Shown here one piece after another: positions 50,068-60,000 of a DNA stretch of 64,000 bases. The translations under genes and the position numbers were made by a program. Under the pieces are notes generated by a model, which did not search any database, was not told where the DNA came from, and worked only from the letters and a program-made list of their open reading frames with translations. Source of the stretch: DASRJG01 sp964647625 (lineage in GTDB: Bacteria > Acidobacteriota > Polarisedimenticolia > Polarisedimenticolales > DASRJG01); the NCBI GenBank assembly GCA_964647625.1, contig CAZYHZ010000013.1, positions 22,512-86,511 of the forward strand, written 5' to 3'. Within the stretch, counting starts at the first letter, position 1. Each line of letters begins with the position of its first letter.

Positions 50068-53000
50068 ATGAAGAGATTGATGCTGCGGTCGATCGTCGCG
50101 CTGGCATTCATCGCGGTCCTCGCGGGCCTGTCGAAGGCGGAGGCAAGCTCGGCGTACGTGCGCTGGCCGGATCTCCATGGCAACCGCATCGTGTTTTGCG
50201 CGGAAGGCGATCTGTGGGTGGTCGCCGACTCGGGCGGCGTCGCCCGAAGGCTGACGAATCACGTCGGCAACGAGTTCTTCCCCCACTGGTCGCCCGACGG
50301 GAAGTGGATCGCGTTCACGGGGGACTACGACGGGAACTCGGACGTCTATCTGATCCCATCGGAAGGCGGCGAGCCGAGGCGCCTGACGTGGCATCCCTCG
50401 ACGGACATCGTGCTCGGGTGGACGCCGGATGGAACGAAGGTGATCTTCAGGACGACGGGCGAGACTCCCTACAAGTCGTCGATGATCTACACCGTCTCGC
50501 GAGACGGCGGCGACGCCGAGGCGCTTCCGCTCGGTTACGCCGAGCGGATCGCGATCGACGCGGAAACCGGCAGGTACGCGTTCACGCGCAAGAGCTGGGA
50601 CAACGCGACCTGGAAGCGGTACCGGGGCGGCACGGCGCCCGACATCTGGGTGGGCGACCCGAAGAAGGCGGACTACAAGAAGGTGACCGACTTCGACGGC
50701 GTCAACGCGTACCCGATGTGGCACGGCGGCCGGATCTATTTCCTGTCCGATCCCGGCGGCACGATGAACATCTGGTCGATCAAGCCGGACGGCAGCGACC
50801 GGCGTCGCGAGACCGATTTCAAGGATTGGGACGCGCGCCAGGCGGCGGTCGCGCCCGACGGCCGGATCGTCTTCACGCTTCAGGCCGATCTTCAGATCTT
50901 CGATCCGAAGACGGGGAAGGTGCAGAAGGTCGAGACCGACGTGCCGAGCGATCGCGTGCTGACGCGCTCGCGCTACCCCGACGCCGGTCAGTACATCACG
51001 TCCGTGGACTTGTCTCCGGACGGGAGCCGGCTCGCAGTGACCGCGCGCGGAGAGGTCTTCTCGGTGCCGGTGAAGCCCGGCGTGACGATCCCGATCACGC
51101 GCGGCAGCGGCGCCCGCGAGAGCTGGGCGCACTTTTCCGGCGACGGCAAGCAGATCGTGTACGTCACCGACGCGACGGGGGAAGAAGAAATCCGCGCGAT
51201 CGATGCGTGGGATCGTCACGAGCCCAAGACGGTCGAGCCGGCTCGCAGCTCGGGGTGGCACTTCGCCCCGGCTCCATCCCCGGACGGGAAGTGGATCGCC
51301 TACGGCGACCAGACCCAATCCCTGTTCGTCGTGCCCGCGGACGGCGGTGAGCGCAAACAGATCGACCACAGCAACAAAGCCGAGATCAACGAGTACGCCT
51401 GGAGCGCCGACGGCCGCTGGCTGGCCTACACGAAGCAGATGGACAACGAGTATTCGGGGATCGGGATCTACGACACGAAGACCGGCGCGACCACGACGCT
51501 CTCCCACGGGACGACCAACGACAGTGCTCCCGCGTGGGACCCGAAGGGACGCTGGCTCTATTTCGTCAGCGAGCGGACGACCAACCCGTTGCTCGGCAAC
51601 CGCGACTTCGATGTCGTCGAAGCCAAGAACAGCAAGGTGTACCTGGCCGTGCTGAAGAAGGACGGCAAGGACCCGATGGCGAACCTCGACGGGATGCCGC
51701 CCGATGCCGCGGACAAGGATAAGGACAAAGACAAGGACAAGGACAAGGACAAGGACTCGGACAAGAAGAAGGACGACGACGCCAAGAAGAGCGACGACAA
51801 AAAAGCGACGCCCGTTGAAATCGACGTCAACGACCTCTTCGCCCGCGTCGTCGAGCTTCCGGGGATTCCGGTCGGGAATTACAACGGTCTCGGGGCCACC
51901 GAAAAGACCCTGTTCTACATGTCCTATCCCGTGCGCGGCATGGTCGAGGAAGACGGCGGCGACAACCCCGTCGGCACGCTGATGGCCTACGACCTCGAGA
52001 AAAAGGACTCGAAGACGTTCACCGAAGGAGTCAACGGCTACGTGCTGGCGCGCGAAGGGAAGCTCGCGATCTCGAAGAAGAAGGGCGAGATCTACGTCGT
52101 GGATGCCGGCTCGTCTCCCGGCGGCGACCTCGGGAAGAAGGTCGATCTGTCGGATTGCGTGATCAGCCTCGATCCTCGTGAGGAGTGGCGGCAGATCTAC
52201 CAGGAAGCCTACCGGTTCGAGCGCGACTTCTACTGGGACACGGGAATGGGCGGCCTCGACTGGAAGGCGATGCGGGACAAGTACGCGACGCTGCTTCCCA
52301 GGATCGCCACGCGGTCCGACCTGCGCGATCTCGTGGGCGAGCTGATCGGCGAGCTGGGGACGTCGCACACCTACGTGTCGGGCGGAGACGCGGGCGCGCA
52401 GGCCACGCAGGTCGGCACGGGCGTCCTCGGCGCCGACTTCACGCGCGAGGGGGACGTCTACAGGATCTCGCGCATCTACCGCGGCGATCCCGCCGACGGC
52501 GTGCGGTCCGCGCTCGAGGAGCCCGGCGTCAACGTGAAGGAAGGCGACTACATCCTCGCCGTCGATCACCGCCCGTTCGAGAAGGGCAAGTCGTTCTACG
52601 CGGCTCTCGAAGGGCGCGCCGGGAAGGAGACGATCCTGACGGTCGGAAGCTCCGCTTCGAAGGAGGGCTCGCGCGACGTCGTGGTCAAGGCGATGCCCAA
52701 CGACAAGAAGCTTCGCTACTCCGACTGGGTGCGCAAGAACCGCGAGTACGTCGCGGCGAAGACCGGGGGGAAGATCGGCTACGTTCACCTTCCCGACATG
52801 GGCAAGGACGGGCTCGTGGCGTTCGAAACCTGGTTCTACCCGCAGCTCGAGAAAGAAGGTCTGGTCGTCGACGTCCGCTGGAACAGCGGCGGGTTCGTCT
52901 CGCAGCTCGTCCTCGAGCGCCTCCGTCGCGATCTCGTCAGCTTCGACCGGTCGCGGGGCGGCGGCGTGTCCACCTATCCGTCGCGCGTGCTCAACGGCCC

Positions 53001-53457
53001 GTTCGTCGTGGTGACGAACGAGCACGCCGGCTCGGACGGCGACATTTTCCCCGCCGCGGTGCAGCTCGAGAAGCTCGCCCCGGTGATCGGCATGCGGTCG
53101 TGGGGCGGCGTCGTCGGCATTCGCGGTGACAAGCCCACCGTGGACGGCGGCATGCTCACGCAGCCCGAGTTCGCGTGGTGGGACCCGAAGCAGGGCTGGG
53201 GCCTCGAGAACCGCGGCGTGATCCCCGACATCGAGGTGCAGAACCTGCCGCAGGACGTCGCCAGGGGCATCGACACGCAGCTCGACCGCGCGATCGCCGA
53301 GGTGATGACGCTCCACGACAAGGAGCCGCCCATCCGGCCCAAGTTCGACCCCGCGCGCGACCGCAGCCGCAAGGCGTTCGAAAAGGAGCTGCCGAGCTTC
53401 AAGCTCACCGTGCCGGAGGTGAAGGGGGACAGCAGCAGCGCCGCCGGGCGCGAGTGA
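50068..53457 (+). CDS. Tricorn-type S41 protease
   Basis: A 1129-residue protein, length usual for tricorn homologs. Signal peptide (LRSIVALAFIAVLAGLSKAE); two beta-propellers (WSPDGKWIAFTGDYDG; WSADGRWLAYTKQMD) up to about residue 670; a Lys/Asp low-complexity linker near 550-580; then the tricorn core: His in LGTSHTYVSGGD, a PDZ-like domain (VKEGDYILAVDHRPFEKG) and the S41 domain with nucleophile Ser in NEHAGSDGDIFP. Catalytic residues appear intact. With its signal peptide it is presumably periplasmic and would degrade peptides there. GGGAGGG lies before the ATG. Confidence 0.93.
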   Translation: MKRLMLRSIVALAFIAVLAGLSKAEASSAYVRWPDLHGNRIVFCAEGDLWVVADSGGVARRLTNHVGNEFFPHWSPDGKWIAFTGDYDGNSDVYLIPSEGGEPRRLTWHPSTDIVLGWTPDGTKVIFRTTGETPYKSSMIYTVSRDGGDAEALPLGYAERIAIDAETGRYAFTRKSWDNATWKRYRGGTAPDIWVGDPKKADYKKVTDFDGVNAYPMWHGGRIYFLSDPGGTMNIWSIKPDGSDRRRETDFKDWDARQAAVAPDGRIVFTLQADLQIFDPKTGKVQKVETDVPSDRVLTRSRYPDAGQYITSVDLSPDGSRLAVTARGEVFSVPVKPGVTIPITRGSGARESWAHFSGDGKQIVYVTDATGEEEIRAIDAWDRHEPKTVEPARSSGWHFAPAPSPDGKWIAYGDQTQSLFVVPADGGERKQIDHSNKAEINEYAWSADGRWLAYTKQMDNEYSGIGIYDTKTGATTTLSHGTTNDSAPAWDPKGRWLYFVSERTTNPLLGNRDFDVVEAKNSKVYLAVLKKDGKDPMANLDGMPPDAADKDKDKDKDKDKDKDSDKKKDDDAKKSDDKKATPVEIDVNDLFARVVELPGIPVGNYNGLGATEKTLFYMSYPVRGMVEEDGGDNPVGTLMAYDLEKKDSKTFTEGVNGYVLAREGKLAISKKKGEIYVVDAGSSPGGDLGKKVDLSDCVISLDPREEWRQIYQEAYRFERDFYWDTGMGGLDWKAMRDKYATLLPRIATRSDLRDLVGELIGELGTSHTYVSGGDAGAQATQVGTGVLGADFTREGDVYRISRIYRGDPADGVRSALEEPGVNVKEGDYILAVDHRPFEKGKSFYAALEGRAGKETILTVGSSASKEGSRDVVVKAMPNDKKLRYSDWVRKNREYVAAKTGGKIGYVHLPDMGKDGLVAFETWFYPQLEKEGLVVDVRWNSGGFVSQLVLERLRRDLVSFDRSRGGGVSTYPSRVLNGPFVVVTNEHAGSDGDIFPAAVQLEKLAPVIGMRSWGGVVGIRGDKPTVDGGMLTQPEFAWWDPKQGWGLENRGVIPDIEVQNLPQDVARGIDTQLDRAIAEVMTLHDKEPPIRPKFDPARDRSRKAFEKELPSFKLTVPEVKGDSSSAAGRE
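51712..51756 (+). repeat. Hexanucleotide (GACAAG)n coding repeat
   Basis: About seven copies of GACAAG, with a few variants, encode alternating Asp-Lys in the tricorn-type protease between its second propeller and the core. It is in frame and multiples of six keep the frame, so copy-number change would alter linker length only. Confidence 0.8.
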
Positions 53458-53488
53458 CGGACCTCGGCGGGCGCGTGCACGAGGTGCA

Positions 53489-56377
53489 GTGGCGGACGTG
53501 ACGCGCACGCTCGCCGCCTTCATGGTCGTGATGGTCGCGCTTTCCGCCCACGGAACCCGCGCCGCCGCCGACCTGCACTACCGTCTGTGGACGACGGACG
53601 ACGGCTTGCCGACCGCGTCCGTCCGCGACATCGCCCAGACCGGAGACGGCTATCTCTGGATCGCGACCCTCGACGGGCTCGTGCGATTCGACGGTGTGCG
53701 CATGCGCGTGTTCCAGCGCGACGAGGTGCCGGGGATGACCTCGAATCGCTGCCTCGCGCTGCACGTCGATCGCCGCGGGCGGCTCTGGGTCGGAACGGAG
53801 GACGGCGGCGTGTTCCGCGTCGACGGGACGACGACGCATCCGTTCGGAGTGAGAGACGGCGTTCCCCGAGGATTGATTTCGAGCTTCGCCGAGGATGGGC
53901 GCGGAAGACTCTGGATCGAGACTCAGGAGGGATCGGCGTACTTCGAGAACGACCGCTTCACGCCCGTTCCGCGAGCGCCGGAGGGGACGCTGCGTGAGGA
54001 CGGCGAGCTCTTCTCGTACCCCGCGTCCGTGCTCCCGGACCGCACGCGGGGATTCCTCGAGATTCTGCTCCCCGGGCCCGCGCGCTGGCTCCCGACCGGA
54101 TCGGGGACCGCCCTCCGTTTCCGCGGCGGCAAGGTGGAATCGGTCACGTGGCCGCCGGTGCCGCCGCCGCTTCGCCTCGCGCAGGAGATGACGCCGGTGC
54201 TCGAGCGCGGCGACGGAAAGCTCTGGGTCCTCCAGGACGGCTACCTGCGCATGCGTGAAAACGGCGCTTGGCACCTCTATTCGACACCGATACCGGGCGC
54301 GCTCCTGCCCCGCCCGCGGGTGCTCTCCGAGGATCGCGAGGGGTCGCTCTGGATCGTGGGCGACGGCGGGATCGTGCAGGCCACGCCGGCCGTCGTCCGG
54401 GGACTCGAGCCTCAGGGACCGGAAGCGGAGCGGGTCGTCTACACGCTGGCGCAAGATGACGCCGGGCGCGTGTGGGCGACGACACAGGGCCGAGTCCAGC
54501 TCCTGCAGAACGAATCGTGGACGGCGCAGGGCGGAGGGCCCTCGTGGCCGGACGGCTGGATCACCGCGCTTCGAGCCGACGGCGGCGGCGCGGTCCTCGT
54601 CGCCGGATCCGCGGGGATCTTCAGGGTCGTTCCCGGTCGTCGAGTCGAATCGCTGAACGCGGCCGGCAGCGAATATCACGACGTCCTTCGCGATCGCGCC
54701 GGCCGTGTCTGGGCCGGCGGCCTCGGCGGCCTCGTGCGCCAGACGAGCTCGGGCTGGGAGACCGTGTCCGGGCTTCCCTCCCCGGATGTGAAGGTCCTGC
54801 TCGAGGGGAAAGACGGCGCGATCTGGGTCGGAACGTACGGAGGGCTGGCGCGCGTTTCGAGCGACGGCGTTGCGACCTGGACGGCGGCGAACGGATTGTC
54901 GAGCGACCGCATTCGCTGCCTGCACGAGGATTCCTCGGGAGCGCTGTGGATCGGCACCTACGACGGCGGACTGAACCGTTTCGCGGGAGGGCGCTTCACG
55001 CACATCGGCAAGTCCGACGGCCTGTACGACAACGGCGTGTTCGCGATCCTCGAGGACGGCGACGACCGGTTCTGGATGAGCTGCAACCGCGGTGTGTACG
55101 CGGTGCCCAGGCGCGATCTCGACGCGTTCGCCGCCGGGAGCGCGCGCCGCGTCGCGTGCCTCGCGTGGCGAAGCGCCGACGGCATGCCGACCTCCGAGTG
55201 CAACGGAGGCAGACAGCCCTCGGGACTGCGCGCCAAGGACGGCACGATCTGGTTCCCGACGCAGCGCGGGGTCGCCGTCTTCGACCCTCGGGCCATCCGC
55301 ACCAACGCCCTTCCGCCGCCGGTCGTGATCGAAGAGGTCACGACGGATCGCCGCAGCTTTCCCGTGGGCGCGCCGGTCGAGCTGGCGCCGGGAGAGCGCC
55401 GGCTCGAAGTCCGCTACGCCGCGAATACGTTCGTGCATCCCGAGGGCGCGCGTTTCCGCCATCGTCTCACCGGATTCGACGACGACTGGGTCGATGCGGG
55501 CGATCGCCGCTTCGTTCAGTACGCGCAGATTCCTCCCGGGCGCTACACGCTGCGCGTGATCGCGGCGAACGGCGACGGCGTCTGGAACGACGAGGGCGCG
55601 ATGCTCGCGATCCGCGTCCTCCCGTTCTGGTGGCAGACCGCCTGGTTCCGCTGGGGCGGGTCGCTCCTGGTCCTCGGCCTCGTCGCCGGCGCGTACCGGC
55701 GGCGCGTGTCGATCCTCGATCGGCGCCGCGCGGAGCAGGACGCGTTCGCGAGACGCCTCATCGAATCGCAGGAAGCCGAGCGCAAGCGGATTGCGGGCGA
55801 GCTGCACGACGGCATCGGGCAGACGCTTGCGGCCATCCGCAACCAGGCGCTGCTCGGCCAGCGCGCGGGGATCGACCCTCTCCGGCAGATCGCCGAGATC
55901 TCGGACGCCGCGGAGGAGGGCGTCGAGGAGGTCCGCAAGATCGCCTACGGGCTGCGCCCTTACCAGATCGACCGTCTCGGGTTGAAGCGCGCGCTCGATG
56001 CGGTGATCGAGCAGACCGCCGCGTCGTCCGCGATCCCGATCGACGCGCAGGTGGACGACGTCGGGGGGCTCTTCCGGCCCGAGGACGAGATCAACGTCTA
56101 CCGGATCCTCCAGGAGGGCCTGAACAACCTGGTCCGGCACGCGCGCGCCACGCGCGGTCGCGTCGCCGTCGTCGTTTCCGACGCGAGCGTCGAGATCACG
56201 ATCGCCGACGACGGCGTCGGGTTCGACGCGGCCACGCTCGCCGCGGGCAAAGGCGGCCTGGGCTTGAGCGGAATCGCGGAACGCGCGAGGATCCTCGGCG
56301 GCCGGAGCGCGATCCGATCCTCTCCGGGCGAGGGAACCGTCGTGACCGTGACCCTTCCGCTGGGCGATGAACGATGA
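53489..56377 (+). CDS. Sensor histidine kinase with extracytoplasmic propellers (NarL-type partner)
   Basis: A 962-residue protein, GTG start. Signal sequence; two-component-regulator propeller repeats (YLWIATLDGLVRFDG; GALWIGTYDGGLNRFAGG) and a Y_Y_Y domain (HRLTGFDDDWVDAGDRRFVQ) outside; a membrane helix (WGGSLLVLGLVAGAY, about 720-740). Inside, HisKA_3 has His773 in RIAGELHDGIGQTL, followed by a HATPase domain (NNLVRHA, IADDGVGFD, GGLGLSGIAERA). It should phosphorylate the response regulator whose gene overlaps its stop as ATGA. The external architecture is that of polysaccharide or envelope sensing. Confidence 0.94.
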   Translation: MADVTRTLAAFMVVMVALSAHGTRAAADLHYRLWTTDDGLPTASVRDIAQTGDGYLWIATLDGLVRFDGVRMRVFQRDEVPGMTSNRCLALHVDRRGRLWVGTEDGGVFRVDGTTTHPFGVRDGVPRGLISSFAEDGRGRLWIETQEGSAYFENDRFTPVPRAPEGTLREDGELFSYPASVLPDRTRGFLEILLPGPARWLPTGSGTALRFRGGKVESVTWPPVPPPLRLAQEMTPVLERGDGKLWVLQDGYLRMRENGAWHLYSTPIPGALLPRPRVLSEDREGSLWIVGDGGIVQATPAVVRGLEPQGPEAERVVYTLAQDDAGRVWATTQGRVQLLQNESWTAQGGGPSWPDGWITALRADGGGAVLVAGSAGIFRVVPGRRVESLNAAGSEYHDVLRDRAGRVWAGGLGGLVRQTSSGWETVSGLPSPDVKVLLEGKDGAIWVGTYGGLARVSSDGVATWTAANGLSSDRIRCLHEDSSGALWIGTYDGGLNRFAGGRFTHIGKSDGLYDNGVFAILEDGDDRFWMSCNRGVYAVPRRDLDAFAAGSARRVACLAWRSADGMPTSECNGGRQPSGLRAKDGTIWFPTQRGVAVFDPRAIRTNALPPPVVIEEVTTDRRSFPVGAPVELAPGERRLEVRYAANTFVHPEGARFRHRLTGFDDDWVDAGDRRFVQYAQIPPGRYTLRVIAANGDGVWNDEGAMLAIRVLPFWWQTAWFRWGGSLLVLGLVAGAYRRRVSILDRRRAEQDAFARRLIESQEAERKRIAGELHDGIGQTLAAIRNQALLGQRAGIDPLRQIAEISDAAEEGVEEVRKIAYGLRPYQIDRLGLKRALDAVIEQTAASSAIPIDAQVDDVGGLFRPEDEINVYRILQEGLNNLVRHARATRGRVAVVVSDASVEITIADDGVGFDAATLAAGKGGLGLSGIAERARILGGRSAIRSSPGEGTVVTVTLPLGDER

Positions 56378-57030
56378 CGATCCGGCCCGTCCGGATCCTG
56401 CTCGCGGACGATCATCCGATCTTCCGCAAGGGGCTGCGCCAGATCCTCGACCTCGAGAAGGATTTTCAGGTGGTGGCCGAGTGCGAGGACGGGGACGCCG
56501 CGATCGCGGCGATCGATCGCGAGCGGCCGGACGTCGCCGTGCTCGACATCGACATGCCGGGGACGAACGGCTTCGCGGTCGCCCGCGCGCTGCGGGAGCG
56601 CGGCCTCGACACCGGGGTCGTGATGCTGACGATGCACGGGCGCGAGGACCTGCTGCGGGAGGCGTTCGCCCTCGGCGTGCACGCTTACGTCGTCAAGGAG
56701 GGGGCCGCGCTGGACGTCGTGCACGCGATCCGCGCGGTCCTCTCGGGACAGCCCTTCATCAGCTCGCGCCTGTCGGCATCCCTGCTGACGCAGCCGCAGG
56801 CCTCGCAGGAATCCGCCGCTCCTCCGGATCTTCACAAGCTCACGGCGACCGAACGGCGCGTGCTGCGGCTGATCGCCGACTTCAAGTCGAGCAAGGAGAT
56901 CGCCGACGAGCTCGGCATCCACCACCGGACGGTCGACAACCACCGCACGAACATCGCCCGGAAGCTCGACCTCGTCGGCACGCACGCGCTCTCGCGATTC
57001 GCGGCACTCCACCGCGATCGACTGCGCTGA
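56374..57030 (+). CDS. NarL/LuxR-type response regulator
   Basis: A 218-residue protein. Receiver domain with acidic pocket DD (12-13), phospho-acceptor Asp58 (VAVLDIDMPG) and Lys in AYVVKEG. A LuxR-type HTH follows (LTATERRVLRLIADFKSSKE, then HHRTVDNHRTNIARKLDL). All switch residues are intact. Translation is coupled to the histidine kinase (4-bp overlap). Its target genes are unknown; the convergent metallopeptidase next to it is on the other strand. Confidence 0.95.
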   Translation: MTIRPVRILLADDHPIFRKGLRQILDLEKDFQVVAECEDGDAAIAAIDRERPDVAVLDIDMPGTNGFAVARALRERGLDTGVVMLTMHGREDLLREAFALGVHAYVVKEGAALDVVHAIRAVLSGQPFISSRLSASLLTQPQASQESAAPPDLHKLTATERRVLRLIADFKSSKEIADELGIHHRTVDNHRTNIARKLDLVGTHALSRFAALHRDRLR

Positions 57031-57045
57031 GAGCGCGCCGGCCGC

Positions 57046-60000
57046 CTACGGACAGGTCCCGGAGTTGTCCCGCGTCGTCAGGCCGCACTGACCCGACGTC
57101 GCGGTTCCGCCTCGCTGCCCTCCGACACCGTCGGTTCCCCAGCTGGCTTCGATGGTCGCGTTGTCGTCGCCGACGACGACGAACCACAGGTTGCCGGCCG
57201 GGACGCTCGTCCAGCTGGCGCTGCCCGACGTCCCGAGATCGCACACGGCGCCCACCACCGTCACCGAGGCGACGCTCGCGAGGTTGCCGTACAGGATGTG
57301 GTTGTCGGCCGACGGGCACGTCGCGGCGTCCCACGTGACGGCGATCGTCGTCCCCGCCGCGTTTCCGCGGGACGCCTTCATCGCGGCCCCGAACACGCCG
57401 TCCGGTACGGGCTTGGCGCCGCCCGCCGCGGCCACGCAGGTCGGCATGTCGCAGCTTCCGGGTGCCGACGTGTCGACGGTCACGTTGTCGACCTGCCAGT
57501 ATTCCTCGCTCTGTCCGTTCCAGTAGTGGAAGCGGAGCTGGGCGTCGGCGGCGCCGGCGGCCTGCGCGGAGATGTTCACGCTCTGGTGGGCTGGGTTGGC
57601 GCTCGAGACTCCCTGCTGCCTCAGCACGTTGACCCAGGAGCCGCCGGTGATCGATGACCGGACGTCCACGTCGGCGGTCTCGTTCAACCCGCCGGGGAAC
57701 CACCGGAAGAACTCGTCGAACTGGAGCACCGCGGATGTCGCGGTCGACAGGTTCAGCACGGGGGACTGGAGCGAATCGTCCATCAGCTCGCCGGGTGCCG
57801 CGGCATCGCTGTCGATCGTCACGATGGGGACCTTCATGGGCGGGGCGATGGTCCGCACGCCCGGGTTGGACGCGGTCCACGTGGAGCCCGCGTTCGCGTC
57901 GGTTCCGCCGTTGACGATCGACCACGTGGCGGGGATGCCGTTGTCGAAGCCTTCGCTCAGCACCCGGCCGGTGCCGTTGGTGGCGCGTCCGGCGACGTCC
58001 GAGGCGGTGCCGGGGAACGTTCCCTGATTGGTCTGGACCGAAATATTGAACGAGACGGTTCCGCCGCAGGCCAGGCTCGTCGGCAGATGGGCCGTCAGGT
58101 GCGGGGAGACCGACTCGACTGAGGCCCCCGCCGGAATGTCGGGGAAGCTCGCGGTCGCATCGTCCATCGTGACGCCGGCGGTCGTCGGCGTCGCCGTCGC
58201 GGTCACGCCGGTGAGCGCCGTGGTCCCGTCGTTTTCGAGGACCAGCTTGAACTGCACGTGCTCGCCCGCGTCCCAGTACGAGTTCGCGTTGCCCGGGCCT
58301 CCGGACGGGCACGAATCCGAAACCCGCGAGGCCGAGCGCACGACCGCGTGGGACCCGCAGGACGTCGCCGAATAGGTGAGCTGCAGCGACCAGTTCAGGA
58401 TCTGGCCGGTGTCCTGCCCGCTCCCGTCGACCACGTTGAGCTGCCACGTGCCCGCGGTGTTGATCCCGTCCGCGGCGGACAGCGGCGTATCGGGCTGGAA
58501 CGACCCCGTGAACGGCGGGCTGCTGCCGAGCGGGACGGCCGCTTCGTCGTCGAACGTCGTATTCGTGTAGTTGTCCCCGGATCCGCCGTGCGGGTTCGCC
58601 AGCACGATCTTCAGGCCCGTCGGTGCGATCAAGGTGAACGTGAGGTCGCCGTCGAATGTGTGCTGGACGTTGACGTTGACGTTGACGTCCTGAAGCGTGT
58701 GGATGTCGGGGACGCTGATCGCGGTCGATGCCCCGGCGGAAAACTGGTCGGGGATGTCCTTCGGTGTGTCGGCGCTCGAGTAGGTCGTCGAGAACGACTT
58801 GCTCGTGGTGAACGGATAGTAGGCGCCCGAGGCGTCGTCCGACGTCTGATTGCCGACGACGTCCTTCGAAGCGACGGAAAAGTCGTACGTCGAGCACTCG
58901 TTCAGGCCGGTCAGTGGGACCGAATGTCCCTGGACGCTGGCCGGGACGCCGGTCGTCGTTCCCGGCGGCGGCGTCAGGCCGTAGTGAACGGTGCTGTCCG
59001 CGGGCTCGTCGGTGGCCCAGGTGATCTTCGCGGTGGTTCCGGTGATGGCGGTCGTCTGGACCTTCGTGATCACCGGCGGCGTGCAGTCGATCGTCGCGGT
59101 CGACACGTGCGGAATGTTGTGGTTTCCGCCTCCGTCGTCGGCCTCGAGGTAGGTCGCCGTGACCGTGTCCAGGCTCGTGACCGAGAGCACGCCGTCGTGC
59201 GTGGGAGGAGCCGTCGTCGTCGTGATCGAGCCCGTGTACGTGTCCGACCCCGGCGCGATCTGTGTCAGCGTGACCGATTCGGGGGTCGACTCCGTCGAGG
59301 ACTGGATCGACACGCTCGTCGTCGAAGCGCCGATGTTGGCATCGATGACGGTCAGCCCGATGGTCCCAACGCAGGTGTACTTCGCCGACGACAGCTTCAA
59401 CTGGCCCGCGAAAGGTTCCGGCGTCGCAGCGATACAGGCGGACACCGGGGCGTCGCAGGCCGAGTTCCCTCCCAGTGCCTGGACCCTGTAGTACTCGGTA
59501 AAGCTGTTCCCGAGCCCGGAGTCGGTATACGAAGTTCCGAGCGTCGTGCCGACGGTCGTCGACGCCCAGTTGCAGCCGATGTCGTTCCGCAAGATGCGGT
59601 ACTGCACGGCATGCGCGACCGGTGCCCATTTGAGCGTGACGGTCCCGCTGGCGATATCGAACGTCGGCGAGACGGTGCCGACGGTCGGACAGGTCGAATA
59701 ATTCTGATTCGAGGCGTCACTCGCCTGGCCGCACGCGATTCCATGCCGGCTGAATGCCGCGAAGATGGCCGCCGCGTGCGGCGTGCCGTTCGCGAGGTTG
59801 CCGTCGTCGTCGTCGATGTTCCGCAAGCGCGAGAACAGCGAGGTCGAGAAGCACCCGTCGGCGTTCGGAAGCGCGCATTCCCACATGCCGCCCCCGCTGG
59901 CGTAGCGGGTCACGAACCAGAGCTTGTCGACGAGCTGCCACGCGGACGGCAGATCGACCCCCATGGCCGTCAGATCGCGATTCACGAGATCCCAAATCGT

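Noticed and set aside
49525..53523. 1332-codon open frame on the - strand opposite the tricorn-type protease
   Set aside because: Composition is Arg/Leu/Asp/Val/His-rich shadow sequence; the + strand frame has signal peptide, propellers and catalytic motifs.
53405..56140. 911-codon open frame on the - strand opposite the histidine kinase
   Set aside because: No recognisable domain; the + strand product is a complete sensor kinase coupled to its response regulator.
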